The position numbers and the translations under genes are program-made. This document shows, one piece after another, positions 21,907 through 33,270 of a stretch of DNA of 64,000 nt; the stretch's first letter is position 1, and every line of letters starts with the position of its first letter. Under the pieces are notes generated by a model. That model was not told where the DNA came from, did no database searches, and was given only the letters and a program-made list of their open reading frames with translations. The stretch lies in assembly GCA_003290165.1 (NCBI GenBank), contig QNQO01001167.1, forward strand, positions 62,001-126,000, in the 5' to 3' direction. This DNA is from Berberis thunbergii (taxonomy: Eukaryota; Streptophyta; Magnoliopsida; Ranunculales; Berberidaceae).

Positions 21907-23109
21907 TCGCGTACTTCCTCTATCTACTCATAAATCTTCACTATTATAAAGAGGTCGGACTTCATGAACAGTAGAATCTTAATGAAGAACAAATTTAAAA
22001 AGCTGCAAACAACAAAAATTGTTGCACAAATTGGTTTTGGAAAATAGAAATCATTGCCTTATTGAAAAATATAAATTTTCTAGTTTCCAAATAAAATTAA
22101 AGCAGATAAGCACATGCAACGCCGCACTTGAAAGCCGGTATTGCTAATAAAGCCAAGAAATTTTTTTAGAGTAAGACACTTCTTAGCTATCACCCACTCA
22201 ACAGTCCAGATTAACTATCTTTAGGCTTGAAAAAATCAATGGTCTAGATTATAACATCTCTCATAACCAAATTCAAAATTAAATGATGGAGATTAAGACA
22301 TCTTAAAAGTAACGATGTAGATTAAAACATTTAGTTGTCACTCACTCACAGTTGGTAGATCAGTGGCCCAAATTAATTGATCTATATGCTTGAAATAGCC
22401 AATGGTTCAGATTATAACATCTCTATCATATCCATGTGAACGCGAAAATTATAACATCCCTTATCATAACCAAACTCATTAAAAAATACGACATTGAGGA
22501 TTAGTTTAGTGAGTCTATTTTAATCAAATGCACTAATCAAAGAACATACTTTCCAATTTCATAAAATTTCATATTATCAACGCTTGCAGAGCAAGTCGTA
22601 AAATGAATCAATCTAGCACATGCAATAGGTCTATTGACTAACAAAATATCAAACAAGCCTCGATATTGCAAGTGGGAGAGCTAAGATAACGGGCAGAGTG
22701 ATGAATTATAGTTAATTAATGATAATATATTAATTAATTACTTTAACATAATTTTTATTTGAATAATACAAAATAATTACACTAAATATTAATTGCTAAA
22801 CAAAACTTCATCTAATCTATTGGGGAGGAAATTTGATCCACCTAATTGAATTATTTATGATTTGTCTCTATAAAAAATATAACTGATTAGAGGTTATAAA
22901 AAATATAACTGATTAGAGGTTACTCCATCATTAATCACTATTACAATCTCATCTAGGACTTTTTTTTTTTTTAAATCTCCGCTATGGAGAGGCAGTTATG
23001 GTATGTCAGACCTTAATTATTTGTCCCAAAACGGGATACAATAGCAAATTGGTAAGGAAAAAAAAACAGAAATTAGACACATTTATCTTCTAGGCTAACC
23101 CAAACCCCT
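21907..23109. other. Intergenic DNA with a diverged internal repeat
   Basis: Bases 22185-22265 and 22325-22435 share diverged motifs (caatggt(c/t)(t/c)agattataacatctct and a cactcactca-like stretch). The rest is AT-rich, with short direct repeats near 22880-22925. No gene is supported. Confidence 0.4.
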
Positions 23110-23112
23110 AGA

Positions 23113-25364
23113 TCAAAGCCTGTACTTGCTGTTGTTTTTCCTCATTCTATCAGATATTCGAAGACATACCTTGAAGTCGTTGTTTATAATCCTCTTATCG
23201 AATCTTTTCGTTAATCGAATTTGGTCTGTCTTGAAACCTGACATTGTGCATGCTCTATCTTCTTTTTCCGAAATGACTTCATCCAAAATATCGATATTGT
23301 TGTCCAATTCATTTTCGCTGTTAGCATTATGAACCAAATAATTAATCTGTTTTATATTCTGAGCTTCAATTACTACGACGTCCACTGAAGTTTCGTCATC
23401 GTCAGCATGCAAACACGTTGAAGGAAGTCCAACTTCATGCGACTGTGCCAGGACTTGCGCATCCTGATTCTTAGTTGAACTAGTACCCTGCTATAACCCC
23501 GAATCCAGCGAAATGCATTTGTGTATCCCGGAGTCAACCATGTTATTAGAAGAAGTATGTGCATCCGACTCATTATCCGACAAAGCATGATTTTTGGATT
23601 GATTACACCCTGCCTGCACTTTCAAAGTCTGTGCCGTAGCTGCTGCTCCCTGTTTCTGTATGTTGTCGGCATGCAAACAATTTGAAAGAAAATTTCCAAG
23701 TCCCTGTGAGGTGCCAGGAGTTGCGCACACTGATTCCTAGTTGAAACAGAGCCCTACAGGCCGATTTTATCCAGTACATGAACCCCCGAATCCAGGGAAA
23801 TGCAATTGTGAATTTTGAAATCAACCTGTATCGGTCTGTCCCCTGTTTTGTTTGGCACCTCAACCCTGTTTGCATCCCTTGACTCGTGTCTTTCGTTCAC
23901 CCCGTTTAACTCCCCTAACTGAGTCAAGAGTGCGACATTGATGTGCTGCTGGTTCTCTGATTCAGCTATGTTGGACGTAGCTTGTGCAGATTCTGAGCTA
24001 GTATCTGCCACAAAAGGAATGATCCACAGCGGGGCTGCATTTGCGGATCCTTCATCAGACTTAGCCTGTGCATTTTCAGCATTGTCGGACTGAACTTGTG
24101 CAGATTCATCACAATTCTGCTTCATCATTGCCATTTTAATTTCACTGGTTGTATAGCCAGCCCCTTTTAATGTATCTTGCGACTTTTCAACTTCATCCTT
24201 AATCACCTTTGTGTATTGTTCCGCTGTCCGACTTACTTCCTTGGTGTTTAGATCATCTTCAGGACCCTCCCCAATTTCTTCCGAATTATCTTCTGCAAGA
24301 ACCTTGAATTTATTAGCCGAAATCACATTATCGAATTCCTTTCCATTTGTTTTCTCATTGATTTCATTTTCAGACGCACTACAAACCTCGACTCCTTTAG
24401 AATTTTTGGCCCCGCTAACTCCTATTTTTTCTTTAGCTCCCATCGCTTTATTGGCAACCGGAACATACATTTGCTTTTGCACATTTTGATCTTGCTTATC
24501 CTCAACATGTTTTTGTTTTTGCTTGGCCTTGTCAAGCGACTTATTTTCTTTGTAGATTTCTCCATCAAACTTAGTTTGTTCTTACTTCCTACCAACCAAT
24601 TTTCTGCAATAGTCCTTCTCATGCCCAATTAGGGAACAATGATCACAATATTTGAATCCAGGATAATCCAGTTTTTGCCAAAAGCCCCCATATTTTGGAC
24701 TCTCAACCCAAATTCTATGTGGGAGAGGTTTAGTGACGTCCATCGCAACGCACATACGGGCAACTGTGGGCGGGCAAAAAAATCTAGTTCCATCATCTAT
24801 CCGCATGAAACTACCAAAAGAATCCCCAATCGCCTTCATGATGGTGGGAAGAAAGAAAGCAAAAGGAAGGTTAGGAAGTTCAATCCATAATGGTGCCAAC
24901 TCCGGATCCGCCCGTAGGCTAAAACCAGGATGCCAACGAAACATTTTAAATCTAACTCCCCGAATCGTAAAGGAATCCTTGGATAAAACTTTTTTGACTT
25001 CATCCTCAGATTGTAAATAAACCATCACATGCCTAGGGTCAATAAGACTCATTATAAATTCACCGGATATCCCCCAAGATCTATGAATGGAGTCTCGTAT
25101 CGAATCTAGCGACGGTCTAAAACTGGAGAATTTCATAACAACAATATGATTGGAAACATGAGACTCACCTCTTGCAATATCCGAATCGGATAGCCGCAAA
25201 GCCGGACTTCCTTCTTTCCTAAAGGTCGTGGAATCCGTCGGCTTGTAGTCAAGGTCATCCTTCATCGCCTTCCCAAGAACCTGCGCAAAGGAACGCCAAG
25301 AAGATCCGTCATCCTCCTTGCCAGCCGCAGGAGCAACCCCCTTGGCTGGCTATGTCGCCGCCAT
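23113..25364 (-). pseudogene. LINE-type ORF1: DUF4283 plus zinc knuckle
   Basis: The minus-strand frame begins at an ATG (25362-25364), meets a stop after four codons (25350-25352), runs open through 25349-24585, has a second stop (24582-24584), then continues in the same frame to 23754. The part after the first stop shows a DUF4283-like domain (HIVVMKFSSFRPSLDSIRDS, SLIDPRHVMVYL, FKMFRWHPGFSL, PLWIELPNLPF). A CX2CX4HX4C knuckle follows (CDHCSLIGHEKDYC). This is the ORF1 layout of plant L1-type LINEs, where it binds the RNA. The low-complexity tail holds diverged repeats (CISLDSG twice) and further frameshifts down to 23113. No reverse transcriptase ORF follows, so the element is incomplete at its 3' side. 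Confidence 0.82.
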
Positions 25365-26330
25365 GGAACCTATTCGCCTCTATAGTTTTGTTCCCTGGAT
25401 GAGATCACGTCCAAGCACCTCGACCAATCACGTGCAAGCACCTCGACCAAGCACCTGGATGAAGGTTGTAGAGAGCAACCATGACCAAGAACTTGCACCT
25501 CGACCAAGCAACCACGTCCAGGAACAGCCAGATGTGTTGGGTCGACGACCAAGCAGGGCGTCAGCCAACGTTGTCCACTCTGGCGGCGATCGATCAACCT
25601 TGGGAATGGCGGCAGCAGCGGCTCTAGGTATTTCGTACAATATTCAATGCCTCAGATTGTCTCTCGCTTTCTAGGAACGGCCAAGATTAAATTTACAATC
25701 TTCAAAGCGATCTTTCCAGATTTACCCCCGAATCGCCCAAGGAGCAAAGCTCTCGTATATACTTATTCTCAACCATCTAGGACTAGCTGTCCATAGGTGT
25801 TGATTGTGAAAAGGCTCACGTTTATTATCAAAATTCTCTTTAAACAATAACACACACATGAATCTCAAAATACAAAGATGTATCTTGAGAAAAAAAATAA
25901 TGGATCCAACTTTTTTATGTATCTCCAGAAAAATCTTATGAATAAAATACAAACTAGACCACGAGATATAAATTCATCTCGAGAAAATACTTAAAAAAAA
26001 TTATTCTTCAAAGCAGACAAGAGAGGTTGGGGTTGCCGGTGGCTGGTGTTGATGATAGAAAAGGGAAATAAATCAAGCAGAAAAGGGAGGGAGAGCAAGA
26101 AATGAGGCGATTGTTGGGCTCATAGTAAACAGAGATGGAGAAAAAAAAGGGATGAGACAAGTTTCGCGTCGCAGATAATAGAGGGAGAGAGGAAGGGGTG
26201 GGGCGGTATACATCATCAGAGTCACAAGAATCGAGGTGCCACAACGTAACAAAAACTCAAAAAAAAATTCAAAATTCAGTGGGGGCAATTGCCCCACTTA
26301 GATCCGTCCCCTGATAACACACAATTTGTC
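25365..26330. other. LINE 5' leader and unassigned DNA
   Basis: Bases 25365 to about 25680 lie upstream of the ORF1 start and carry repeated cacctcgaccaa motifs (25418-25515). They are probably the LINE 5' untranslated region. Beyond that I see AT-rich DNA with atctcgag-like motifs and, at 26280-26315, the ggggcaattgcccc end motif also seen near 16240. Confidence 0.4.
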
Positions 26331-26691
26331 AAGTTTATTGAAGCTATTTTAATCAAATGCACTAATCAAGAACATACCTCTCAACCTTGTTAGGTAAGAA
26401 AAAGGTTTGCTAAAGAAGTCAACACATAAAATTTGGTAATGCCAAAAACAATAGAAGTTTAGAAGTTGAAGATGACGGCAGTTTCTTTACTCTCTCAAGT
26501 CTCAAGTCACAACTTAGGATGATAGCCACAGGACCAACTTATATATCATGATCAAATATTTTGAGGCAAGGAATGTGATTTTTCAAAAAATGTTGAAATT
26601 TCATGAAATATTTTTTTTTAGAGTAATTGAAATTTATTTCGAAATTCGAAATATTTATTTATTTCATTAGGTTATTCTCAAATTTCGTACA
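26331..26691. other. Intergenic DNA, nothing recognised
   Basis: The first 60 bp repeat a phrase from 22510-22545 (tttaatcaaatgcactaatcaa), so a short dispersed repeat is present. No gene is supported. Confidence 0.3.
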
Positions 26692-26866
26692 TTTTTTTTT
26701 GGAAGTTGAGCCAGGTTTTGTATAGGATCCCGTAACCTATCCTCGAGGTGCCACCTATAGGTCAACATCATCCCGAAAGAAACGATGCCGCCGGAGGGTC
26801 TCGAAGCAAGGACGTGGGGACTAATCCCACACGGCCCGAACCACTCGACCACAACCCCTTTTAACC
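26692..26866 (-). mobile_element. tRNA-derived SINE, about 175 bp
   Basis: On the minus strand it starts ggggttgtggtcgagtggtt (A-box-like tggtcgagtgg), has a B box gcttcgagaccc about 35 bp on, and ends in an A run (T's at 26692-26700). The body contains ccggcggcat, like the SINE at 8194-8301, although the tRNA heads differ. It is a full-length-looking tRNA-type SINE. Confidence 0.7.
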
Positions 26867-26994
26867 CGTTATAACCTTAGTTTAGTAATAAAATTTTGTT
26901 ATATAAGTTATTCTTATACAGTATGTAGTTTGTAGGACATTATGAGTTTTATGAGACTCTTTATGTAGTATGTAAGAGTTTGAAATGCATAAAT

Positions 26995-27145
26995 TATAAG
27001 TTTTTTTTGAGTTTGCCACTCATTAGATTATACCTATTAGAGTTTAGCACTCATTTTAAAAACTATTTGAGTCTAACTCGCGTTTTCTAATAGAACCGTT
27101 AAGTCCAATCATTGACCGGTTAAGATTAATTTTTTGACCCTTTTG
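26995..27145 (-). repeat. Inverted copy of a spacer motif
   Basis: Its reverse complement matches the 3' part of the array spacers (for example 5400-5545) in order: aagattaacc, gtcaatg, ttagaaaacg, gagttagactcaa, aaactctaat. This block is therefore a dispersed repeat that also sits in each spacer. No coding. Confidence 0.6.
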
Positions 27146-28257
27146 CCTTTACCTTAAGTTCAACCATAGTTTAGCCCAAAAGATATGTCGAATAAGATGA
27201 GTACTAAACACTAATTATTTGAAAAATTGTAGGTCAGCAACATATTTGTCTCAAGTCAAGTTGGCATTGAAAATTCCAATTGTATTTCTTCTCTAGTCAT
27301 TCAACTTTTGTTCTGTTGGTACACAATTGATATTGGGATTCAAGAGGTAAAGGCAATAAACTCATCATTCCAACTTCAAAATCAGGAGGTAGGCTAATCT
27401 ATATGACTAATCATATTGTTAGAAATTCAAGAATCAAATAAAGTTAGGTGATGATGATTGGCTTGCCATGTATAGTTGAAGAACAATCAGAACAATGTAT
27501 AAATTTATTTAAAATAAATAATGTAACAATCCAAATACTATTTGCATTATAAATTGATTACAACGAAATAAAATAAAATAAATAAATCTACTAACTTGTG
27601 TTGCAGATAGAGGCTTGCAAAATCACTATCGAATTGATATGTCTTGATTTGTAGATAGAGGCTAGCAGATACACTATGTTCTATAGACATAATTCACCCA
27701 TACTCGATGTTGTAGTTCTTTAGGCGTCTAACTACCAGGATTCAACTATCTAATACCAACACCGTAGCACATGGGTGTTGGCTCTAGCAAATTTACCGAA
27801 TGCGATCTCTCTCAGAAGTGAAGAAGAATTTACCATAACACCGGTGCAAAGTTAAGACACGTGTATTCTTCTAATCCGTTCGTTGAATCAAGTTGGAATA
27901 TTCCTTGTAAATTAATAAATGAATAATTTGTGTAACATATATGCTATGGTAATGGTTTGCATTGAAGGAAAATTGTTGCAATGGCAATGCATGGTCTGTT
28001 GAGATAATAAGAACCATTGAAAAAAAAACTTTATAAAAGTCAAATACAAATTGATATTACTACCAAGTTTTCAAACACTCCAAACCAGTACGTCAAATCA
28101 CATTTTTTTCTAGTTCCAAACTTATTATATGAAAAGCTTTGTAAATGATTGACTTGAGGCATGTGCTCACTGATAATCATTTGATAAACAGTGATCAGAA
28201 TTTAAAATTTTCAAAAATATAGGAATAAAATGGGATTAAAAAATTAATGACTTTTTT
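27146..28257. other. Intergenic DNA, nothing recognised
   Basis: AT-rich. A short duplicated phrase (agatagaggct(t/a)gca, 27607-27668) is the only structure seen. No gene is supported. Confidence 0.3.
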
Positions 28258-28621
28258 ACACTACCACTTTTGCTTAAAGACTCCACAAACTCCCTACTTT
28301 GTGAAGCACACTACCAATGTAAATATAAAAAAAAAAGCCTAGCACCTCTTCTCTCTCAGGAAACAATACCACCACTGCACTGCCTCACCATGCCCGCCCT
28401 CTAGGCGGTCAGAAGAAGTAGAAGAATAAAGGAAAAGAGGAAAAAAATAAATGTGGTGGTAGGGTAGTGCGATCGACAGTGGCGGGGAGGGTGGATTGGT
28501 GATGATTTGTCGTTGCTGTGAAGAGAGAGAAGGTAAAAAAGAAGATGAATAATGGTGAAAGCGGAGTTTATATTGGTGATACACTTCAACACATTAAAAA
28601 ACAGGATGGTGGCGTGCTTAA
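28258..28621. mobile_element. MITE-like element interrupted by the gypsy insertion
   Basis: The left end reads actaccacttttgcttaa. The mirror, ttaagcaaaagtgatagta, lies right after the gypsy 3' LTR at 37192-37210. So a DNA element of about 390 bp was probably split near its right end when the retrotransposon landed, with ttaa duplicated on both sides (28618-28621, 37192-37195). Inferred from the inverted ends only. Confidence 0.45.
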
Positions 28622-28672
28622 TGTCACAACTATTTTCTTGCCTAGCCAAGTGACACTACTACAAATATATGC

Positions 28673-29045
28673 TTGCATAGCGCTTAAAAATAGGCTTAGA
28701 TAGCGCTCAAAAAAGCGCTATGCAAGGCGCGTACTTGAATAGCGCTTCGCTTAGATAGCGCTTTAAAAAGCGCTATCTAAGCGTTGATTTTTTTTTTTAA
28801 TTAACTTCAATAGCGCCTTCTAAAGCGCTATGTAAGCGCTATTTTTTTTTTAAGTTAGCTTGAATAGCGCTTTTTTAAGCGCTATTTAATTTAAATGAAT
28901 TTTTTGAATTAGATTTGTTTATCTGCTAAGATAGCGCGTAAATAAGCGCTATGGAAGTAATTAGACTGTTCTTAGATAGCGCTTAAAGAAGCGCTATTGT
29001 AGTATATATGTTAAACTTAGATAGCGCTAATTTGAGCGCTATCTA
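28673..29045. repeat. CACTA left subterminal repeat array
   Basis: Some ten copies of agcgct in both orientations, often as tagcgcttt...aaagcgcta palindromes preceded by ttagatagcgc. They are the likely transposase-binding region. Confidence 0.85.
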
Positions 29046-29291
29046 AGTTATTTGATTTGTTTTTTCTATTTTTCCGATACCGATTTTCTGGGCTAAATAT
29101 AATATTTAATATAATAATGACAACGTTCAATCAATCAATAAAGACACAACATGATAACTAACTGTTTCTCATTCATTCAAAATATAATTTAAGCATTCAT
29201 ACAAAATTGTTAATATGCTATCATATATATTTGTTCGTAGCACAATACTAATAAATATCTTAAACTACAGGCATAATTAAAATGTTTTGTT

Positions 29292-31540
29292 TCAGCTTTC
29301 CATTTTCTCCTTGAGAAATCGGTTGTACAAGTATCCTGACCAATTGATTACGAAATTCTCCATTTTTTTCGGAGAATAAAATTTGACTGGTTGTTTATGA
29401 ACAAACTGCAAATACAAAAGTTACAATCAGTATATAGTTAGATGATATCAAATACTTCAAAAATCAACAAATAAAATAATTCAATAAAACTATTTACTTA
29501 CATAAACAGGAATACTTGTATCACCAGATTTCAAGAGATCCTCAATATAGCAACAAATATAATGACCGTAATGGATGCCATCCATCTCAATCTGCTTTGG
29601 ACACTATGAGAAATAACATCCAATTAATTATATGCAATTTGTTACCATGTCTTATTATATAAAATAATTTTTAGTACTGTAAAATATTTACCTGAATGTT
29701 TGCCCAATTAAATCTGTTCATTGCCGCCTTTGTTATAGAGCCACCTCGACGAGTCCGATAACTTCTCAATGCACTATTTTGTATAAAGTAATATTATACA
29801 TATGTAATACGTATAAATTTGTAATATAAAAATAAAACTAGAACATGTATTTACCTTTCAACAAAGTTTTCAAATCAAAGCGTTGTGCGATCTTCGTACG
29901 CGGAGCTGGATCCATAAAGTATATCATCTCTGTTTTGGTATTGATACCAATCAATACCCAATGTTGACTGCATAATGTTTCAAAAAATTTAGACATCCTG
30001 ATACTTAATAAACACATAATTGAATCTTATTTATATTGAACTCACCCAACATTATGCGGCACCAATAATAGATGGTCTTTTCCTGTATGCTTCAACAAAC
30101 ATTCGGCCAAATGATTGGACGATGTCCCATTACCTAGCATAGGTGTAATATGGGGCGACATAAAAGAAAACTTCCCCGCTAACTCGACATTTTCGGATAG
30201 ATAGACTTCACCCAAATACCTTCAACAATCAACAATGCATAAGGACAAATAAAGTTTTAAAACATTAACATCAAATAAATTTATTTTACTAGTTTTATCA
30301 CCTTATATAGAAGGCGATGCTTGAGGCACCTAACCATCGATCCTTTAGAATCTCCACGACATGTTCATGAACAATGCATTCGTTCCAAGGCTCCCCGTCA
30401 AAATATGCTGTCATGGGAACTTCGATACCACCATTCATGATGTTTGAGGGTAAGAAACGCAAAATATGTAATACCATGAAATTATGAGGAGAATCTCCAC
30501 ACTTAGGATATCCTAATGGCTTAGCACAAAGCGTTGATTCTACACTTTTCATGATAGGCTTATTAGCATCGTTCCTCTTATCCATATTCTTATTCTTAGG
30601 AGGTGGGCACTGCAAATCAAAAATTAACTTGTGAGGTAAGTATTGAATTTGAGCTATATGTTCTCATACTTTCAAGAATAGCTTTCTAGCACTAAGCTAT
30701 ATGTTCTCCTTATCAATTTCAAGAATAGCTTTTTAGCAACCTAAATAAGCTATATGTTCCTTATCAATTCCTAGCAATCTAAATAATTTCATCAACATGA
30801 ACAACAAACAACAAAGATATCCCAGACATGCTCCTAATCGCAAGAAAAAATGAGAAAATACATAAATAATTGTATCTCTATTCTCAAAGACACCAGCTTT
30901 TTTGGCCACGAAATGAAATGGCCAACAGCTTCTCCTACAGTCCTAACTTCGTCTATACATTGCGGCACCGCTGAATGTTTCTCAGATTCTACCGCCACTT
31001 CAAATTGTATCCTCGCATAACCTGAAATTGCATCATGGCATTGTATAAGTATAACAACACACACACACACACTAAGTCGGTATATAAATCTTAAAGTAAT
31101 ATGTTCAACCTTCTGGTAGTGGAACACCATGAAGAATTTCATTCGGGCGATTATGCAAAATACCTTGCCCAACATGTCTACGAGGGTTCTCAACATACAA
31201 ATAACATCTAATAGGACCCTAGAAACGAAAAATATGTTAGTCTTTTATCCAATAAACATATTTATTAGCCAAGTTTGAAAATTAAATATACCTCAGGAAG
31301 AACCTCATTCGGAACCTCATTCGAAAAATCAAGGTCATCATTAAAATTCATGTCATCATCATCCACATTGAAATTATCCTTATGACTAGAACCACAAGAT
31401 GATGGCACAGTAGGTTGGTAGCCTTTAGCCTTCATCTCTTGCATGTCTTTCTCTAATCTATTGCATTGCTTTTTCAACTTTGACATTTCGGACAATTCGG
31501 GTGCCTGAGTTAAAGATTTCTTCGTAACACCCCATCCACA
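29292..31540 (-). pseudogene. Ulp1-like cysteine protease gene carried by the CACTA element
   Basis: Exons read from the right: 31292 to about 31540 (coiled coil, MSKLKKQCNRLEKDMQEM, then an acidic stretch); 31110-31218; an exon ending at 31021 with TVGEAVGHFISWPKKLV, a motif of the DUF8039-type region of such transposon genes; 30302-30609; 30046-30219; 29855-29967 (QHWVLIGINTKTEMIYFMDP, with the His and Asp of the Ulp1 triad); 29692-29773; 29502-29603 (CPKQIEMDG...HYGHYIC); and 29292-29405 to the stop. Where the family has ...CG(Y/F)YV the nucleophilic Cys position reads Tyr (TAC). The frame between 29855-29967 and 29692-29773 fits only with a weak GT site or one lost base. The N-terminal part is short. 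It is probably catalytically dead. Confidence 0.75.
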
Positions 31541-31552
31541 ACTTTTAAAACG

Positions 31553-31695
31553 CTATCTAAGACATAATTAAGATAGCGCTTAACTGAAAAAAAAATTTTA
31601 AAAGCGCTATTGTTGCGTTTTTTTTTTATTATTTTTTTAAAGACAAATAAGCGCTATCCTAGCGCCCACTTGGATAGCTCTTTAAAAAGCGCTAT
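31553..31695. repeat. CACTA right subterminal repeat array
   Basis: Three to four agcgct palindromes mirror the left array in sequence and orientation. The array is shorter than the left one. Confidence 0.8.
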
Positions 31696-32133
31696 CTAAG
31701 TCGCGTTACCTAAGCTAATATTTGTAGTAGTGTGAGGTTGGCAAGTGTACATAATGTAGAGTTTTCCACATTGTTCTAGAGAGAGTTCTCTAGAACCTCC
31801 CATAAAGTTCCATAAGATTCTAGTCCTTAGATATTTCTTAGGAAGTGTGTAGAAACTCAATATAGACCGTTAAATTAAAATGATCACCACCGTCCATTGA
31901 GGAGATGGAGTTGTATAAATAGGCTAAGGCCTCATTTGTTGTAATCACCTCAGAGAATTCAAGCAATACAAGTTCTAGTTCTCTTTAGCTCTCTTGTGTG
32001 TTCTTAGCTTGCTTAATTTTCCAAAGTCTAAGTAAGTCTTTTGTGGGCAAGGCTGACTAGCTTTCTTTGATAACTCAAGGCAAAGTTTGCTAGTGCCGCA
32101 CGGGAAGTACTTGTGAAAAGAAAGCCCGTGACA

Positions 32134-32150
32134 GTTGGTATCAGAGCCAG
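32134..32150 (+). other. Primer binding site for tRNA-Met
   Basis: gttggtatcagagccag directly follows the 5' LTR. The tggtatcagagcc core is the common plant LTR-element site complementary to the 3' end of a methionine tRNA. Confidence 0.85.
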
Positions 32151-32187
32151 GTTTGGCAAGGTTGGTGAAATTATTCTACACAAGAGA

Positions 32188-33270
32188 ATGGCGTCAGAGG
32201 TCAACAACCCAGCAATTGGCAACACTGACAAAGGTGGGAAAGTCCGCAAGGACAAGTCTAAGGACTTAATCTCTGCGATGGATGAAAGGTTGGCCAAGTT
32301 GTGTGCCACCATGTCCGACTTAAGGGAGAAAGTTGAAGACATGGACCTACGCATCGAGGGGCAAGCGTCCAACGGGGAGGACCAAGAGCTTCGAGAAGAG
32401 ATGCAAGAAGAGATGCAAGGAGCCTTAAACACAGTAGTGGACATGGTGTCCAAAAAGATCGAGTCCCTAGAAGCCAAAGTTGTTGCTAAAGATGAGGAGA
32501 TGGAAGCTTATAAGGAAAGAGTTGAGAAACTTGAAACTCAACTCAGGGTGTGCATGGCTGCGGTAGCCAATGGTGGGAGTGCACCAGGGACAATCAACAT
32601 AGAGTCGAAGCTCCCAAACCTAAGGCCTATGGTGGGGCAAGGAGTGCAAAGGAGATCGACAACTTCTTGTGGAACATGGAGCGCTACTTTGATGCAGTTG
32701 GCATAATAGATGAAGCATCAAAAGTACGTAGTGTCTCCTTATATTTAAACGATGTTGCTACAATTTGGTGGCGCAGAAGGTCCGATGATGTCAAGAAAGG
32801 ATTATGCACCATCGACACTTGGGAAGAGTTCACGAAGGAACTCAAGAGACAATTCTACCCGGAGGATGCCGAGAACGAAGCTAGGGCCAAGCTTCGTCGC
32901 CTTCAACATAAGGAATGTCACATAAGGGAGTATGTGAAGGAGTTCTCAGAGTTGCTCTTGGAGATTCCTGACATGGGAGAAAAGGATGCATTGTTTAGCT
33001 TCCTTGATGGCCTAACGGGTTGGGCCAAGTTGGAATTGAAGAGGCGAGGTGTGCAAGACCTTGCAACGGCTATGACTGCAGCCGAATCCTTGATTGAGTT
33101 CAAAAGAAAGGACTCATCCAAGGGACAAGGGAAAAGGTCGAGTAATGATGGCAAAGGTGGGGGAGACAAAGAGAATTCCTCCAAGGAACACAAGTACTCC
33201 AAAGACAAGGGGAAGGAGAAAAGAGATGGATCACCCAAAAAAATGTCGTGCTTCTTATGTAATGGACCCC
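32188..33270 (+). pseudogene. Gypsy gag, frameshifted
   Basis: The likely start is the ATG at 32188 (MASEVNNPAIG), 55 bp past the LTR. A coiled-coil N-terminal part (REEMQEEMQ, VEKLETQLR) runs to about 32600, where one base is missing. The next frame gives the retrotransposon gag core (SAKEIDNFLWNMERYFDAVG, VATIWWRRRSDD, WEEFTKELKRQFYP, LRRLQHKECHIREYVKEF, FLDGLTGWAKLEL) and a Lys-rich linker. The nucleic-acid-binding knuckle (CFLCNGP...FEC) is split by an extra C in a run at 33266-33270. Gag would form the particle and bind RNA. This copy cannot do so without frameshifting. Confidence 0.85.

Larger units (their letters stand above)
28654..31732 (-). mobile_element. CACTA (En/Spm) transposon, 3079 bp
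   Basis: The ends CACTACTACAAATAT and ATATTTGTAGTAGTG are inverted, begin with CACTA and are flanked by a 3-bp duplication (TGA). Both subterminal regions are packed with tagcgctt...aagcgcta palindromes (about 28673-29045 and 31553-31695), as expected for transposase binding arrays. The only gene found is a spliced Ulp1-like one on the minus strand. No transposase (TnpD-like) remains, so it is non-autonomous. Confidence 0.93.
28622..32133 (+). repeat. 5' LTR, split by CACTA insertion
   Basis: The LTR parts are 28622-28653 and 31736-32133, together 430 bp. TGA is duplicated at the insertion (28651-28653, 31733-31735). The second part contains the core promoter (gtataaatagg near 31912). Confidence 0.92.

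Noticed and set aside
25318..25674. 118-residue plus-strand open frame
   Set aside because: It is antisense to the LINE leader and ORF1 start, with low-complexity Arg/Pro/Ser content from the cacctcgaccaa repeats.
28501..31732. CRISPR-like array of regularly spaced agcgct palindromes
   Set aside because: The spacing is irregular and the motifs lie at both ends of a CACTA element with a TGA target duplication. They are subterminal transposase sites, and the genome is a plant's.
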